Source of the DNA: Parasphingorhabdus cellanae
GTDB taxonomy: Bacteria > Pseudomonadota > Alphaproteobacteria > Sphingomonadales > Sphingomonadaceae
Assembly: GCF_017498565.1 (NCBI RefSeq)
Contig: NZ_CP071794.1
Span: 62,001-126,000, forward strand
Length of the DNA stretch: 64,000 nucleotides
Reading direction: 5' to 3'
The first letter of the stretch is position 1. Every line of letters starts with the position of its first letter. Shown here in pieces: positions 53,277-62,473 of this stretch. The translations under genes and the position numbers were made by a program. Below the pieces are notes generated by a model. That model was not told where the DNA came from, did not search any database, and saw nothing but the letters and a program-made list of their open reading frames with translations.

Positions 53277-53700
53277 CGCAAAAATCCATCAGGTGGTCAG
53301 AGTCGCTACATTGTATATTTACTTGTGAACGCAAATAGCGGTGCAAGTCAACATTCTGTGATGCAGGGCATTGTGAATTTGGAATTGACGCTACGTTATC
53401 GTGCGTTATCAGAATTTTTATGCTCAAAAAGCCTGAAATCATGGGCGGGTGCGAGGTTTTGTGACACTTTAGTTATACAAAAAATACGCTGGGATTACAT
53501 GATAAATTCAGGCGTCATCGCGTTTTTCCGGCGATCTTTCTTATTAACACTCGAGTCAATTGAGTGCGAAACGGAATTTTAACCTTTCTTTACTTTGTCA
53601 CAAAACGAGTTTACTCAATTGAGAACCGAGACATGGACGACGAAGCTGGGGATTTAGGCTTGGTCGATAACCCCCCTATTTCTCGGCGAAAGGTTTGGCT
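53277..53700. other. Divergent promoter region of the type III locus
   Basis: 424 bp between sctU (minus) and the transglycosylase gene (plus), AT-rich compared with its surroundings. It contains no convincing gene (the short open frames lack family resemblance and ribosome-binding sites). Two copies of TCAATTGAG lie at 53556-53564 and 53615-53623, and must include or border the promoters of both operons. Confidence 0.75.
53556..53623. promoter_or_regulatory. Pair of TCAATTGAG palindromic sites, candidate operators
   Basis: AGTCAATTGAGT (53554-53565) and ACTCAATTGAGA (53613-53624) share the core TCAATTGAG around a CAATTG palindrome, with centres 59 bp apart. They lie 77-145 bp upstream of the transglycosylase start. 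The second site is close to an ideal inverted repeat (CTCAATTGAG). They may bind a regulator of the type III genes. Confidence 0.45.
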
Positions 53701-54717
53701 ATGCTGGCTGTTGAGGGACCTGCTAGGCGCATTGCGCCTTGCGGCAGTGCACGTAGATTTCTTTTTTTGGCACCTATATTATTACCAACCTATCTGTTTC
53801 CGATTGCGGCCCACGCTCAACAAATATCAGTTGGTGATTCCGAGCAATTTGCTTCGGAGTTGATGTTCAATTGCCCGACAGATGGTGCCATTCGCGTTGC
53901 AGATGCTTCGTCGGTTTCAAGATTTCAGTCACTCAAAGGGTGTTCGGAAAAAACTATCATTGCGCCGCCCGAAACGATCATGCGTCCGGTCGCTCCGGTC
54001 AGGATCGAAAGCAATAGCGATGTCGACAGCCGTTTCGACAATCAACGCTCAAGAAACGTCTCGCAAGCAAAGCGGGCCAAACAGAAAACAGAAACGCGTT
54101 CAGAACCGCAATATCACCATGCAGTTATTCGCCCTCGCCCTATCGGCAAAGATGAGCAGCTGATCCACAGAATTGCTCCAGATATTCAGGAGATCAGCGC
54201 CTGGGAAGAAATGGCAACGACCACAGCGCCAATTGGTGCTGTCGCTGGTCAATCACTGGACAACGACATCCTGACGCTGCGGCCACGCAGCTACTCCACT
54301 CGCCATGATGCCCTGATTTCTGAGATAGCTTTACGCTATGCCATTGATCCCCTGTTGCTACATGCAGTGATCAAGCAGGAATCTGGCTACCGTGCCAGCA
54401 TTCGCAGTCAAGCTGGTGCAGTCGGATTAATGCAGATTATGCCGGGAACCGGCCAAATGTTGGGTGTGCCCAGAGCGCGGTTGACCGATCCAGCCAGCAA
54501 TGTCGATGCGGGCGCGCGACATTTACGAGACTTGCACGCCAAATATGATGGCGATTTTGACTTGGTGCTGGCCGCCTACAACGCTGGCGAAGGTGCGGTC
54601 AGCAAATATGGAAACCGCATTCCTCCCTATAAAGAAACCCAGAATTATGTGCGCAGTGTCAAGGCTCATTACGTCCGTCTAATCGGTGAAAATGGTTATC
54701 AGGGAGTGCAATTTTGA
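53701..54717 (+). CDS. Lytic transglycosylase (SLT domain) of the type III locus
   Basis: A 338-aa exported protein. The N-terminus carries basic residues and a hydrophobic signal segment (RFLFLAPILLPTYLFPIAAHA, cleavage after AHA). A basic, low-complexity middle follows, then an SLT/goose-lysozyme-like domain at ~200-338 with the catalytic Glu in HAVIKQESGYRASIRSQAGAVGLMQIMPGTGQMLGV and DPASNVDAGARHLRDLHAKYDGDFDLVLAAYNAGEGAV. Such enzymes (IpgF, EtgA, HrpH types) open peptidoglycan for injectisome assembly. The ATG at 53701 with AAGG 7 nt upstream was preferred to a TTG two codons before. Its stop overlaps the sctV start. Confidence 0.9.
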   Translation: MLAVEGPARRIAPCGSARRFLFLAPILLPTYLFPIAAHAQQISVGDSEQFASELMFNCPTDGAIRVADASSVSRFQSLKGCSEKTIIAPPETIMRPVAPVRIESNSDVDSRFDNQRSRNVSQAKRAKQKTETRSEPQYHHAVIRPRPIGKDEQLIHRIAPDIQEISAWEEMATTTAPIGAVAGQSLDNDILTLRPRSYSTRHDALISEIALRYAIDPLLLHAVIKQESGYRASIRSQAGAVGLMQIMPGTGQMLGVPRARLTDPASNVDAGARHLRDLHAKYDGDFDLVLAAYNAGEGAVSKYGNRIPPYKETQNYVRSVKAHYVRLIGENGYQGVQF

Positions 54718-56702
54718 CCATGCTTTCTCGGCTAAGGTCTCATATAAACATCCCTATTCGCGCCGCAGATACGATTTTGGTGCTTCTCGTGATCGCGGTC
54801 ATCACGCTGCTGATCTTGCCGATGCCGCCAGTTGCCCTGGACATACTGGTCGGTACAAATATCTGCATCGGTATCCTGCTGCTTTTAAGCGCGCTCTATA
54901 TTGTGAAGCCGCTAGATTTTTCGACCTTTCCAACGGTTCTGCTGCTGACAACATTATTCAGGCTAGCGATCAGTATAGCGACGACCCGGATGATCCTTAC
55001 GGATGCGAATGCCGGCCAGATTGTCGAACAATTTGGCAAGATGGTATCGGGCGGAAATCTTGTGGTTGGTCTCGTGGTCTTTCTGATTATCACGGTGGTT
55101 CAATTTATCGTGATATCCAAAGGGGCAGAGAGGGTTGCGGAGGTATCTGCACGCTTCAGCCTTGATGCGATGCCCGGCAAACAGCTCTCCATTGATAGCG
55201 ATCTGCGGTCGGGCATATTGTCCAAGGAAGAAGCAAAAGCCAAGCGCCACACTTTGGAACAGGAAAGCAAATTTCATGGCAGCCTTGATGGTGCGATGAA
55301 ATTTGTCAAAGGCGACGCCATCGCGTCGATAGTCATTGTTATTGTCAATCTTTTGGGCGGCCTCGCCGTCGGTACGCTCTATCTGGATATGAGCATGGGC
55401 CAAGCGGTGACTACTTTTTCTATCCTGACCATCGGTGACGGGTTGGCCGCACAAATTCCGGCTCTATTTGCCGCCATGTCAGCAGGCTTGCTGGTTACAC
55501 GGACGACTGACGAAACAACCGATCGTGATCTTGGTCCAGCGATTGCAAAGCAGATGACTGGCAAGCCGCACGTGCTGTTCATCGCTGCAGGCATGTGCCT
55601 GCTCATGGGTCTTATTCCCGGTTTTCCGACGCTGGTTTTCCTTGGCCTGGCGACAGCTATGATGGTTGGCGGACTATGGTTGTCCCCCAACACCGGACGC
55701 TATATCCGCGATCGCTTTGGGGTCGCGCAAGCTCCCAAAGCCGACGATGGCGGCGAGATATTGATTGAGCGGGCCCAACTTTCTGCGGTTGATCCGTTGC
55801 GTTTGACCATCGGCATGCCGGGGTCTGACCCAGAGAGCGATGCCGAGCGGTTTGTGGGCCTCTCCGAATCGGTAAAGCGGGAATTTCAGTCCATTCAGGA
55901 TAATTTAGGGGTTCGTTTACCTCCCGCCAAAATTGTTCCTATGTCCCTGAACAATGATCAGATTGGGGACAACGTCCTTTGGTCGCTTGCGGCCTTTGGT
56001 GCGCCCCTTGGCGACGGCATATTCGATAAAGCGGAAAGCGACCAACCCGCAGCGCCTATCAGTCTCGAATTGCGGCGCAACCTGCCCCTATTCCTAGGGC
56101 TGCAGGAAGTGACCGACATGCTCAACTGGCTTGGTGATGATTACCCGGAAGTTGTCAAAGAGGCCGTACGCGGCGTCCCGACTGGCACAATCACCGAGAT
56201 TTTCAAAATGCTGGCCGAAGAGCAAGTCTCTTTGCGAAACCTCCGCGATGTGGTCCAGGCCATTGCCGAAGCTGGGCAGGAACAGCGTGAGGCTCCTGCG
56301 TTATTACAAATGGTTCGTGCTAGCATCCGCCGCCAGATTATTTCGCCTGTATTGAAGGGTGGGCGCTTGCCGGTAGTGATGATCAGCAGCGAAGCGGAAG
56401 AAAATATTCGCGCCACGTTGACCGAAGTGGAAGGGCAGACACGCCTTGCAATCACGCCGGTTCAGATGCGCGCTCTGATCGATCTGGTTGAAAGCGAAGC
56501 AAAAGCCGCCAATGCATCGGCGATATTGACCGCCCGTGATTTGCGGCGCCCGTTGCGGTTGATGATCGCCGCTGATCTGTTCGATTTGCCAGTTATTTCG
56601 TTCAACGAATTAATACCCTCAGTTCCCCTGGACATCGCCGCTGAACTGCGTTGGGCACCACAAGCCATAGAAAAACAAGATGAATTGGAAGCCGCAGAAT
56701 GA
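54714..56702 (+). CDS. sctV: Type III export gate protein SctV (FlhA family)
   Basis: A 662-aa protein forming the nonameric cytoplasmic ring and membrane export gate. The N-terminal ~330 residues are membranous with the FHIPEP-family stretch TVLLLTTLFRLAISIATTRMIL and RFSLDAMPGKQLSIDSDLRSG. The C-terminal cytoplasmic domain includes REFQSIQDNLGVRLPPAKIVPMSLN, VTDMLNWLGDDYPEVVKE and LLQMVRASIRRQIISPV. The TTG start has AGGGAG 7 nt before it; an ATG two codons later (54720) is the alternative. It overlaps the transglycosylase stop and, at its end, sctC (ATGA). Confidence 0.95.
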   Translation: MTMLSRLRSHINIPIRAADTILVLLVIAVITLLILPMPPVALDILVGTNICIGILLLLSALYIVKPLDFSTFPTVLLLTTLFRLAISIATTRMILTDANAGQIVEQFGKMVSGGNLVVGLVVFLIITVVQFIVISKGAERVAEVSARFSLDAMPGKQLSIDSDLRSGILSKEEAKAKRHTLEQESKFHGSLDGAMKFVKGDAIASIVIVIVNLLGGLAVGTLYLDMSMGQAVTTFSILTIGDGLAAQIPALFAAMSAGLLVTRTTDETTDRDLGPAIAKQMTGKPHVLFIAAGMCLLMGLIPGFPTLVFLGLATAMMVGGLWLSPNTGRYIRDRFGVAQAPKADDGGEILIERAQLSAVDPLRLTIGMPGSDPESDAERFVGLSESVKREFQSIQDNLGVRLPPAKIVPMSLNNDQIGDNVLWSLAAFGAPLGDGIFDKAESDQPAAPISLELRRNLPLFLGLQEVTDMLNWLGDDYPEVVKEAVRGVPTGTITEIFKMLAEEQVSLRNLRDVVQAIAEAGQEQREAPALLQMVRASIRRQIISPVLKGGRLPVVMISSEAEENIRATLTEVEGQTRLAITPVQMRALIDLVESEAKAANASAILTARDLRRPLRLMIAADLFDLPVISFNELIPSVPLDIAAELRWAPQAIEKQDELEAAE

Positions 56703-58486
56703 TGGATATGCCAAAAATTAGTTTATTTTTGCGCGGCGCGATAGGTGGGCTATGCCTTGCCATAGCAGCACCGGCTCTTGCCGAAAAACCACCAATTCCA
56801 TCCAAAGATGTCAGTATTACTGCGCGCAACAGCGATGTTTCGGATTTTTTGAAACAGTTATTTGCAGAAACTGGTTTGCGCGCAAAAGTCAGCGCATCTA
56901 TTGGCCGACAGAAAATCAACGGCCGCTTTCAGGGCAATGCTCAGGCAATTTGGGGCCAAGTTTCAAGGGCCTTTAATCTTGTTGGTTTTTACGACAAATC
57001 TGTTGTCCGAATTTATAGCTCCAGCGAAATTCAGACCCGAAATTTCGATGATGTCGACGGAGCACGGTTGGTCAGCGACGTCCAACGCATGGGTTTGACG
57101 GATCAATATAATAGCGTTAAAACTGATGGCCGAATGGTGATCGCCTCTGGCGTTCCGGCATTTCTGGAACAAGTCGGAGCGATGGCATCCCGCGCAAAAA
57201 TGTCGTCAGTAGCCAACCCACCTGTAACTCCTGCAGCCTATGAAAAGCCGATCGTATCACCGCTCGCCTACAAAGTGCGATCGCAAGTGATGGTGCCCGC
57301 ATCAAAACGTAGTCCGTATGAAGTGCGCATATTCTTTCTCCGCTATGCGCAGGCCAATGACACTTTCACCAGAACCGGAGACCGTGAAAGCCGCAATCCG
57401 GGTCTCGCGAGCATTTTGAGCGGTATCATGGGTGACGGCCGATCATCGGCCACCGTTCGCACTAGCGGTGATGATGTTGATGTCTTCAATCGGCCTCCGC
57501 CATCGGACTATGGAATATTGGATGGCGGCATCAATATTTTATCGCCTCCTGCCGCACTGGATGAAGACGAAAAGGTAAAACCAGATCTTCGGGACGTTAA
57601 CGGCCCCCGTATCGAGGTTGATCAAACGCAAAATGCTGTAATCGTGAGGGATCGTCCGCAGGCGATGAAGGTCTATGAAGGTATCATCTCTTCGCTCGAT
57701 CTGCCGCCACGAATGGTCGAGATTGAAGCGGCGATTATTGATCTCAACATCGATCGGCTGAAAGATCTTGGCATTGACTTTAACTTACAAATTGACGGCC
57801 TTAACGTTCTGTTCGGAGGGGTGTCTGCCAATCCGGTGCCAGGCTTTAGTGCCCCCAATGCTCAGGGCGAATATGTCACCGGCTCTGGTGATATTTTTGG
57901 TGCGCGAATTACGGCATTGGAAAGACGCGGCGCGCTGAGCATTGTATCGCGGCCGCAGCTGACGACGATGGACAACAGAGCAGCATTGTTCAGCAACAGC
58001 CAGGAAATCTATGTCGAGGTGGAGGGGCGATTTGGCCGATTGGAACGGATTGAAATTGGCACGGTATTACGTGTCACGCCCGCTATAGTGCGAGAAGGTG
58101 ATCAAACCCGCGTGCAATTGCAGATTGATATCGAAGATGGTTCGCCCACTCAGTCCGGTGTAAACGGCCTGCCAGTCCTGAAGCGATCCCGCGTCACCAG
58201 TCAGGCGATTGTCAACCAGGGTGAGAGCGTGTTGCTAGGCGGATTAACCGTCGACAGCACGTTTGATTTCAAATCAAAGACCCCGGTCCTTGGCGACATT
58301 CCGCTCTTTGGCAATGTTTTCAAAAAGCGCCGTAAGGGTAGTTCCCGGATAGAAAGGCTGTTTCTGATTACGCCGCGCGTGGTTGGGCAGGGTGGGCCAA
58401 GCCGCATGACGAGCACGTCCAGGCGCGCTCCGATCCCGTTGGAGCAATTGCAAGGCAAGACCAAGAAAGAGCGGAGGAATAGATGA
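56699..58486 (+). CDS. sctC: Type III outer-membrane secretin SctC
   Basis: A 595-aa outer-membrane ring protein with a signal peptide (SLFLRGAIGGLCLAIAAPALA). N0/N1-type domains follow (DVSITARNSDVSDFLKQLFAETGLRAKVS; residues ~38-180), then an N3 domain with a long Gly/Ser insertion. The C-terminal secretin domain contains PRMVEIEAAIIDLNIDRLKDLGIDF, LSIVSRPQLTTMDNRAALFSNSQEIYV, LRVTPAIV and the VLLGGLTVDSTFDFKSKTPVLGDIPLFGNVFKK gate/lip region. A secretin is absent from flagella, so this gene identifies the locus as an injectisome. It overlaps sctV and sctD by 4 bp each. Confidence 0.95.
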   Translation: MMDMPKISLFLRGAIGGLCLAIAAPALAEKPPIPSKDVSITARNSDVSDFLKQLFAETGLRAKVSASIGRQKINGRFQGNAQAIWGQVSRAFNLVGFYDKSVVRIYSSSEIQTRNFDDVDGARLVSDVQRMGLTDQYNSVKTDGRMVIASGVPAFLEQVGAMASRAKMSSVANPPVTPAAYEKPIVSPLAYKVRSQVMVPASKRSPYEVRIFFLRYAQANDTFTRTGDRESRNPGLASILSGIMGDGRSSATVRTSGDDVDVFNRPPPSDYGILDGGINILSPPAALDEDEKVKPDLRDVNGPRIEVDQTQNAVIVRDRPQAMKVYEGIISSLDLPPRMVEIEAAIIDLNIDRLKDLGIDFNLQIDGLNVLFGGVSANPVPGFSAPNAQGEYVTGSGDIFGARITALERRGALSIVSRPQLTTMDNRAALFSNSQEIYVEVEGRFGRLERIEIGTVLRVTPAIVREGDQTRVQLQIDIEDGSPTQSGVNGLPVLKRSRVTSQAIVNQGESVLLGGLTVDSTFDFKSKTPVLGDIPLFGNVFKKRRKGSSRIERLFLITPRVVGQGGPSRMTSTSRRAPIPLEQLQGKTKKERRNR

Positions 58487-59784
58487 GCCTGTTGGAGCGC
58501 GACATCTCTGCAACTGCTTCGGAATTTTGCACGCTCTTAAGAGTATTGGATGGAAGACTGGCTGGTGCCGAACATCATCTGGTACCCGGAACAACAATGG
58601 TGCTCGGGCATAGTCTGGACAGCGACATTGTTTTAAGAGGGCGCGAAACGGTTGGGGCATTGGTCGAACTCACCACCCGGGGCGATGATGTAATTGCTCA
58701 TATCGTCGGCGGGCATGCTATTTTGCTGGGCAGCGAAATCGCGCAGGGAGAGAGCATCGCACTCCCGCCATATGTGCCGATCAAGATAGGCGAATATCAT
58801 GTTGCGGTTGGAAGACCTGGCTCCGAACGCTGGGGTGAAGCAAATGCGATCGCGCTACGCTCGGGCGATGGCACGCTGGAGCTGAAAGATGTTGTTCGAC
58901 CGACATTATCCGATCAGACGCGGTCACGCTGGACGTCTTTGATGAGCTATTTGCCGGGCTGGATGAAAGGGCCAGGATTTCTGATGGTGGCGGCTTTTGC
59001 GCTGATGCTGGCCTTGGCCATCGAACCACTAAAGCAAATTGTGGATAGCGAGATTAATGGCGTCGACGATGCACAGTTGGCATTCGCGGATGCAGGCTTT
59101 GCGGGTGTAACCGTTGGTGTAGATCCGTCAGGAAGTAAGATGTTGATCAGCGGCATTGTCCGTGATGAAGCAGAGATAGAACGATTGCAGGCTTTGATCG
59201 ACCGCCGTTTCTCTGGTGCTATTGTCGATATTGAAACGACCCAAGGGCTCGCTCGCGCGGCTAGCGATATGCTGTCCGGTCAAGGCATTGACGCCGAGGC
59301 AAAACCGTCTGGGATTGGGAAAATTGAAATCGTTTCTGAATATCTGCCAGTTGACCGGCAGACCGAGTTGCGCGAAAAACTGAAGCAGGATCTACCGAAA
59401 TTGGCAGGGATTAGCTTCGCATTGGTGGGAGCGCGGGGCCAGGAAGACCTGAAATATTTCTTCAACTCAGAAAAATATGGGTTGGCAACCTATGTTGACG
59501 GTGAACCCGGCCATCTTGTCACCGCTGATGGTTCCTTTTGGTTCGAAGGCGCAACCCTACCGACCGGTCATAAGATCGTTCGCGCCCGCGGTGGCGCTCT
59601 GTCTTTTGAACGCGCCGGCCAGGTTGAAGAAATCAGGCTTGCGCCGCCGCCTTCGCCGATGACGATCGCCTCAGCAAGCGCCGCACCTCCCGCTTCTGCT
59701 TCTGAAGAACCAGCAAGCGGTGCGAATGTAGAAGAACAACAAGCCGACCCAAATGTAACGCAGAAAGGAAATGACTATGAGTAA
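58483..59784 (+). CDS. sctD: Type III inner-membrane ring protein SctD
   Basis: A 433-aa single-pass protein. The N-terminal ~115 residues form a cytoplasmic FHA-like domain (CTLLRVLDGRLAGAEHHLVPGTTMVLGHSLDSDIVL). One membrane segment lies at ~165-183 (GFLMVAAFALMLALAIE). The periplasmic part has BON/ring-building repeats (GVTVGVDPSGSKMLISGIVRDEAEIERLQALID) and a Pro/Ala/Ser tail. Position after the secretin and the FHA-TM-periplasmic layout identify SctD. It overlaps sctC by 4 bp; its last codons overlap the next gene. Confidence 0.88.
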   Translation: MSLLERDISATASEFCTLLRVLDGRLAGAEHHLVPGTTMVLGHSLDSDIVLRGRETVGALVELTTRGDDVIAHIVGGHAILLGSEIAQGESIALPPYVPIKIGEYHVAVGRPGSERWGEANAIALRSGDGTLELKDVVRPTLSDQTRSRWTSLMSYLPGWMKGPGFLMVAAFALMLALAIEPLKQIVDSEINGVDDAQLAFADAGFAGVTVGVDPSGSKMLISGIVRDEAEIERLQALIDRRFSGAIVDIETTQGLARAASDMLSGQGIDAEAKPSGIGKIEIVSEYLPVDRQTELREKLKQDLPKLAGISFALVGARGQEDLKYFFNSEKYGLATYVDGEPGHLVTADGSFWFEGATLPTGHKIVRARGGALSFERAGQVEEIRLAPPPSPMTIASASAAPPASASEEPASGANVEEQQADPNVTQKGNDYE

Positions 59785-60073
59785 TGATCTAAATGTCAGT
59801 CTTAATCAGCTAGCAGCTACGCCAAGCACGGGCCAACGTGCGCGCAGCAGCAATTGGTTCGAAGCCTTTGCTAATGCCTGGGGCAACGCACTGGATAATC
59901 AAGCTAACGAGATTGAGATGCGTGCGAACACCTTAACGGAAGGACAGGATTCGCCGTCACAAATTACACTGTTAACAGCTGAATCCATGCGTCTCAGTTT
60001 TATGTCGCAAAGCTCACACACATCTATGGACAGCATTTCCAAAGCGCTTGAAACTATGGCGCGCAAGAGCTGA
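59777..60073 (+). CDS. Probable type III needle-type protein (SctF-like)
   Basis: A 98-aa helical protein without signal peptide, starting at the second ATG (59777), which has AAAGGA 7 nt upstream. It contains NWFEAFANAWGNALDNQANEI and a C-terminal helix LTAESMRLSFMSQSSHTSMDSISKALETMARK. Size, composition and position between sctD and sctI are those of needle subunits, but the sequence is not clearly related to YscF, MxiH or PrgI, and the C-terminal helix is partly SctI-like. It could instead be a second inner-rod protein. It overlaps sctD and is 2 bp from sctI. Confidence 0.6.
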   Translation: MSNDLNVSLNQLAATPSTGQRARSSNWFEAFANAWGNALDNQANEIEMRANTLTEGQDSPSQITLLTAESMRLSFMSQSSHTSMDSISKALETMARKS

Positions 60074-60075
60074 TC

Positions 60076-60507
60076 ATGAGTGCGGAAATCATCTCGGCTG
60101 CATCAGCAGCTTCCGTCGCCGCAGGCAATGCTAGCCCCGCTAGGGTTGTTGACCTGCAAAACCATAATATCAACAGCTCCGCAGGAACGGGACCGTCCCC
60201 TGCTGAACAATCGCGTTTCGATGCGGCTATGGACCGGATCAGCAGCATTAACGGTACGGCCTCAACTACCGGCATGCCAAAAGCAATGTCGGGAATGATC
60301 GGCGCGCTCGACAAGGTGAATGTGCAGGCCAAATCTGTTTCTGACTACGCCAAAGGCGCAGAAGCCAGTGGTGGATCGTTGACGCCGGGCGAGATTGTCA
60401 ATTTGACGATGCGATGTCAGGAATTTATGTTCCAGTGTCAGCTTACATCCAACATCGCCAATCGCAGTGCTGACGGTGTTCAGCAGTTGTTCCGGCAGCA
60501 GGGATAG
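60076..60507 (+). CDS. sctI: Type III inner-rod protein SctI (HrpB2/YscI family)
   Basis: A 143-aa protein without signal peptide. The N-terminal two-thirds are Ala/Ser/Gly-rich and probably disordered. The C-terminal ~45 residues (GSLTPGEIVNLTMRCQEFMFQCQLTSNIANRSADGVQQLFRQQ) match the YscI/HrpB C-terminal helix pattern (T-P-x-x-x-x-x-L-x-x-x-x-x(2)-F-x-x-x-x-x-S-x-x-x-x-x-x-x-x-x-G-x-x-x-L). It is followed by sctJ after a 4-bp gap, the usual sctI-sctJ neighbourhood. Confidence 0.8.
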   Translation: MSAEIISAASAASVAAGNASPARVVDLQNHNINSSAGTGPSPAEQSRFDAAMDRISSINGTASTTGMPKAMSGMIGALDKVNVQAKSVSDYAKGAEASGGSLTPGEIVNLTMRCQEFMFQCQLTSNIANRSADGVQQLFRQQG

Positions 60508-60511
60508 CGAT

Positions 60512-61300
60512 ATGGGCGCTGCGGTTTTGGGATTTGCAAGATGGCTTTTGGCGTTGGTGCTTGCTGTCTCTTTGGCTGCCTGTTCGGAACAGGAACTGCA
60601 TCGCGATCTGTCTGAGGGGCAGGCGAATGAAGTTGTGGCCGTATTATCGGAAGCTGGCATATCGGCAAGCAAGCATGCGATGGAAGATAATGTCTGGTCT
60701 GTCGCTGTCGCACAGGATGATTTTGCGAGATCCGTACAATTGCTTCGCTCAAATGGTCTGCCGCGGCAGACCTACGATAATTTGGGCAGTGTTTTCAAAA
60801 AAGAAGGTTTCACGTCCTCTCCGTTGGAAGAGCGAGCACGGTTGATCTACGGCTTGTCTCAAGAGCTGTCTCATACGATTAGCGAAATTGATGGTGTCGT
60901 TCAGTCACGTGTACACTTGACCCTGCCCGAGCCTGACCCGTTGTCGCGGGAGGTGAAGCCGTCATCTGCTTCGGTTTTTATAAAATATCGCCCAGGCTTT
61001 GATCTTGATAACCAGACGTCTTCTGTAAAATCGCTGGTAGCCAATAGTATTGAGGGACTGACTTACGAAAAAGTCTCGGTAGTTATGGTCCCTGGCAAGG
61101 CGATAGCCCAACCTGCAGCAGCGGCATGGACGCCCGATTTCGGTTGGTTGCGCTGGGCGGCGATAGTCGGCGCGATTGGATTAACGTTGTTTGCTTCATG
61201 GCGGTTCGTCAGGACGCGCCGCCGCCACAGTGCCCGTAATCTTTCATCACAAAGAGATCCGGTAACGGAAAAAGCCTATGCTTCCACCAAACGCAGCTGA
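60512..61300 (+). CDS. sctJ: Type III inner-membrane ring lipoprotein SctJ
   Basis: A 262-aa lipoprotein with lipobox LAAC (LALVLAVSLAAC), two periplasmic ring-building domains (ELHRDLSEGQANEVVAVLSEAGISA and the YscJ/FliF core RARLIYGLSQELSHTISEIDGVVQSRVHLTLPEPDPL....ASVFIKYRPGFDL) and a C-terminal membrane segment (WLRWAAIVGAIGLTLFASW) with a basic tail. AGGGA lies 7 nt before the chosen ATG. The lipobox and the size set it apart from flagellar FliF. Confidence 0.95.
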   Translation: MGAAVLGFARWLLALVLAVSLAACSEQELHRDLSEGQANEVVAVLSEAGISASKHAMEDNVWSVAVAQDDFARSVQLLRSNGLPRQTYDNLGSVFKKEGFTSSPLEERARLIYGLSQELSHTISEIDGVVQSRVHLTLPEPDPLSREVKPSSASVFIKYRPGFDLDNQTSSVKSLVANSIEGLTYEKVSVVMVPGKAIAQPAAAAWTPDFGWLRWAAIVGAIGLTLFASWRFVRTRRRHSARNLSSQRDPVTEKAYASTKRS

Positions 61301-61859
61301 AGTCGGCACTGATGCGCCAGGCCGCGGCCGTCTGTCGCGTAAGATGCTGATCCGGAAATATCGACTAGTTGATGGCGGCCCGCCAATGACGCGGGCCGCT
61401 CGCTTTGCAAACCGGTTCATGGACAATGATGATCGTATGAGTTTTGCAGATTTGGCTGCTCTGCCATTATGGTCGGCTGATCCAAACGCTGATCGGCAGG
61501 AATTGTCTTATGCTGCTGGACTGCTTTGTTTTCGTCCCCAACTGGATCAAGAGCTGGATGGTATAGCTCTTCGTACTGTTACGGATGGAGTTGGCGAGCA
61601 GTTGTTCGACCGGATCATGGAAGCACCGAGGCCAACCACATCGAACATTATGCCGCTCGACCAGCCACTTCCAACTCCTGACGAAATATCCCGCTGTGGG
61701 GCGGCGTTGATGGACCGGGCGGCTCGTTCATGTTCGGATGATCGCGCGGCTGATGTTCCATGCAGTGCTGTAACATCCCAAGAGGCCCGGGCGATCTGTG
61801 ATTTGGCTTATCAGCTCATTGAAACGGCGCCTGTTCCGTCGGACGCGGAGCGGGACTGA
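61278..61859 (+). CDS. SctK-like sorting-platform accessory protein
   Basis: A 193-aa cytosolic protein with no recognisable domain. It lies exactly where sctK sits in many injectisome operons, between sctJ and sctL. The 22-bp overlap with sctJ and the TGATG overlap with sctL indicate strict co-translation. SctK proteins are highly divergent, so the assignment is by position and size. Visible features: a basic N-terminus (RGRLSRKMLIRKYRL) and a Cys-containing acidic C-terminal half. Confidence 0.55.
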   Translation: MLPPNAAEVGTDAPGRGRLSRKMLIRKYRLVDGGPPMTRAARFANRFMDNDDRMSFADLAALPLWSADPNADRQELSYAAGLLCFRPQLDQELDGIALRTVTDGVGEQLFDRIMEAPRPTTSNIMPLDQPLPTPDEISRCGAALMDRAARSCSDDRAADVPCSAVTSQEARAICDLAYQLIETAPVPSDAERD

Positions 61860-62473
61860 TGGCCTATTCGCTTTTTCAAAGCCCAGACAAGGCGTTATTC
61901 GCAGACAAGCCGATCATAAAACAGGCCGATGCTGAAAATATATCAACTACTATTGAAATGCTGGCCGCAGCGGAACGGATCAAGAAAAAATATGATGCCG
62001 ACCGAGCTCAGGCCGTGGAAGAAGGCTTTGCAGAAGGCCGCAAGGCTGCGCTGGAGGAGATGCAGAGCCACATCGCTGCTGCGGTCCTGCCCATTGCAAA
62101 CGAGATAGCTGACCATCAGACGGTGCGGCAAAGAGATTTGGCTGCGCTTGCTTATGAAGCTGTTCATCACATTTTGGGCGCTATTCCCGAAGTCGAAAAA
62201 ATGACAGCGCTGACAAAACGCGCCTTATCAAATCTAGAAATTGAAGATGTCGAAACCATTACCTTGTGCACCGGCGTTGCAGAAGAAGTAAAAAATGGCC
62301 TGTCGGATAACGCTTCCCGGTTGGTTCGGGCGGATAGCAGTTTGCAGGTTCACGATTGTATTATTCGCACGCGATCGGGTTCGGTCTTGTGCGGACTCGA
62401 TTTGCAACTGGAAACACTCGGTGCTCGCTGGGGTCTAAAAACAGACGTAGCTGCAGGGATGCAAGGCGGATGA
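61859..62473 (+). CDS. sctL: Type III ATPase stator SctL (FliH family)
   Basis: A 204-aa cytosolic protein that links the SctN ATPase to the sorting platform. It shows the family layout: an N-terminal variable part, a long charged helix (AAERIKKKYDADRAQAVEEGFAEGRKAALEEMQ) and a C-terminal ATP-synthase-delta-like domain with VHDCIIRTRSGSVLCGLDLQLETL. It overlaps the SctK-like gene by one base and sctN by four. Confidence 0.88.
   Translation: MAYSLFQSPDKALFADKPIIKQADAENISTTIEMLAAAERIKKKYDADRAQAVEEGFAEGRKAALEEMQSHIAAAVLPIANEIADHQTVRQRDLAALAYEAVHHILGAIPEVEKMTALTKRALSNLEIEDVETITLCTGVAEEVKNGLSDNASRLVRADSSLQVHDCIIRTRSGSVLCGLDLQLETLGARWGLKTDVAAGMQGG

Noticed and set aside
53325..53582. 85-residue open frame in the divergent type III promoter region
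   Set aside because: No ribosome-binding site, Cys/Arg/Leu-rich translation without a pattern, and overlap with one of the TCAATTGAG sites.
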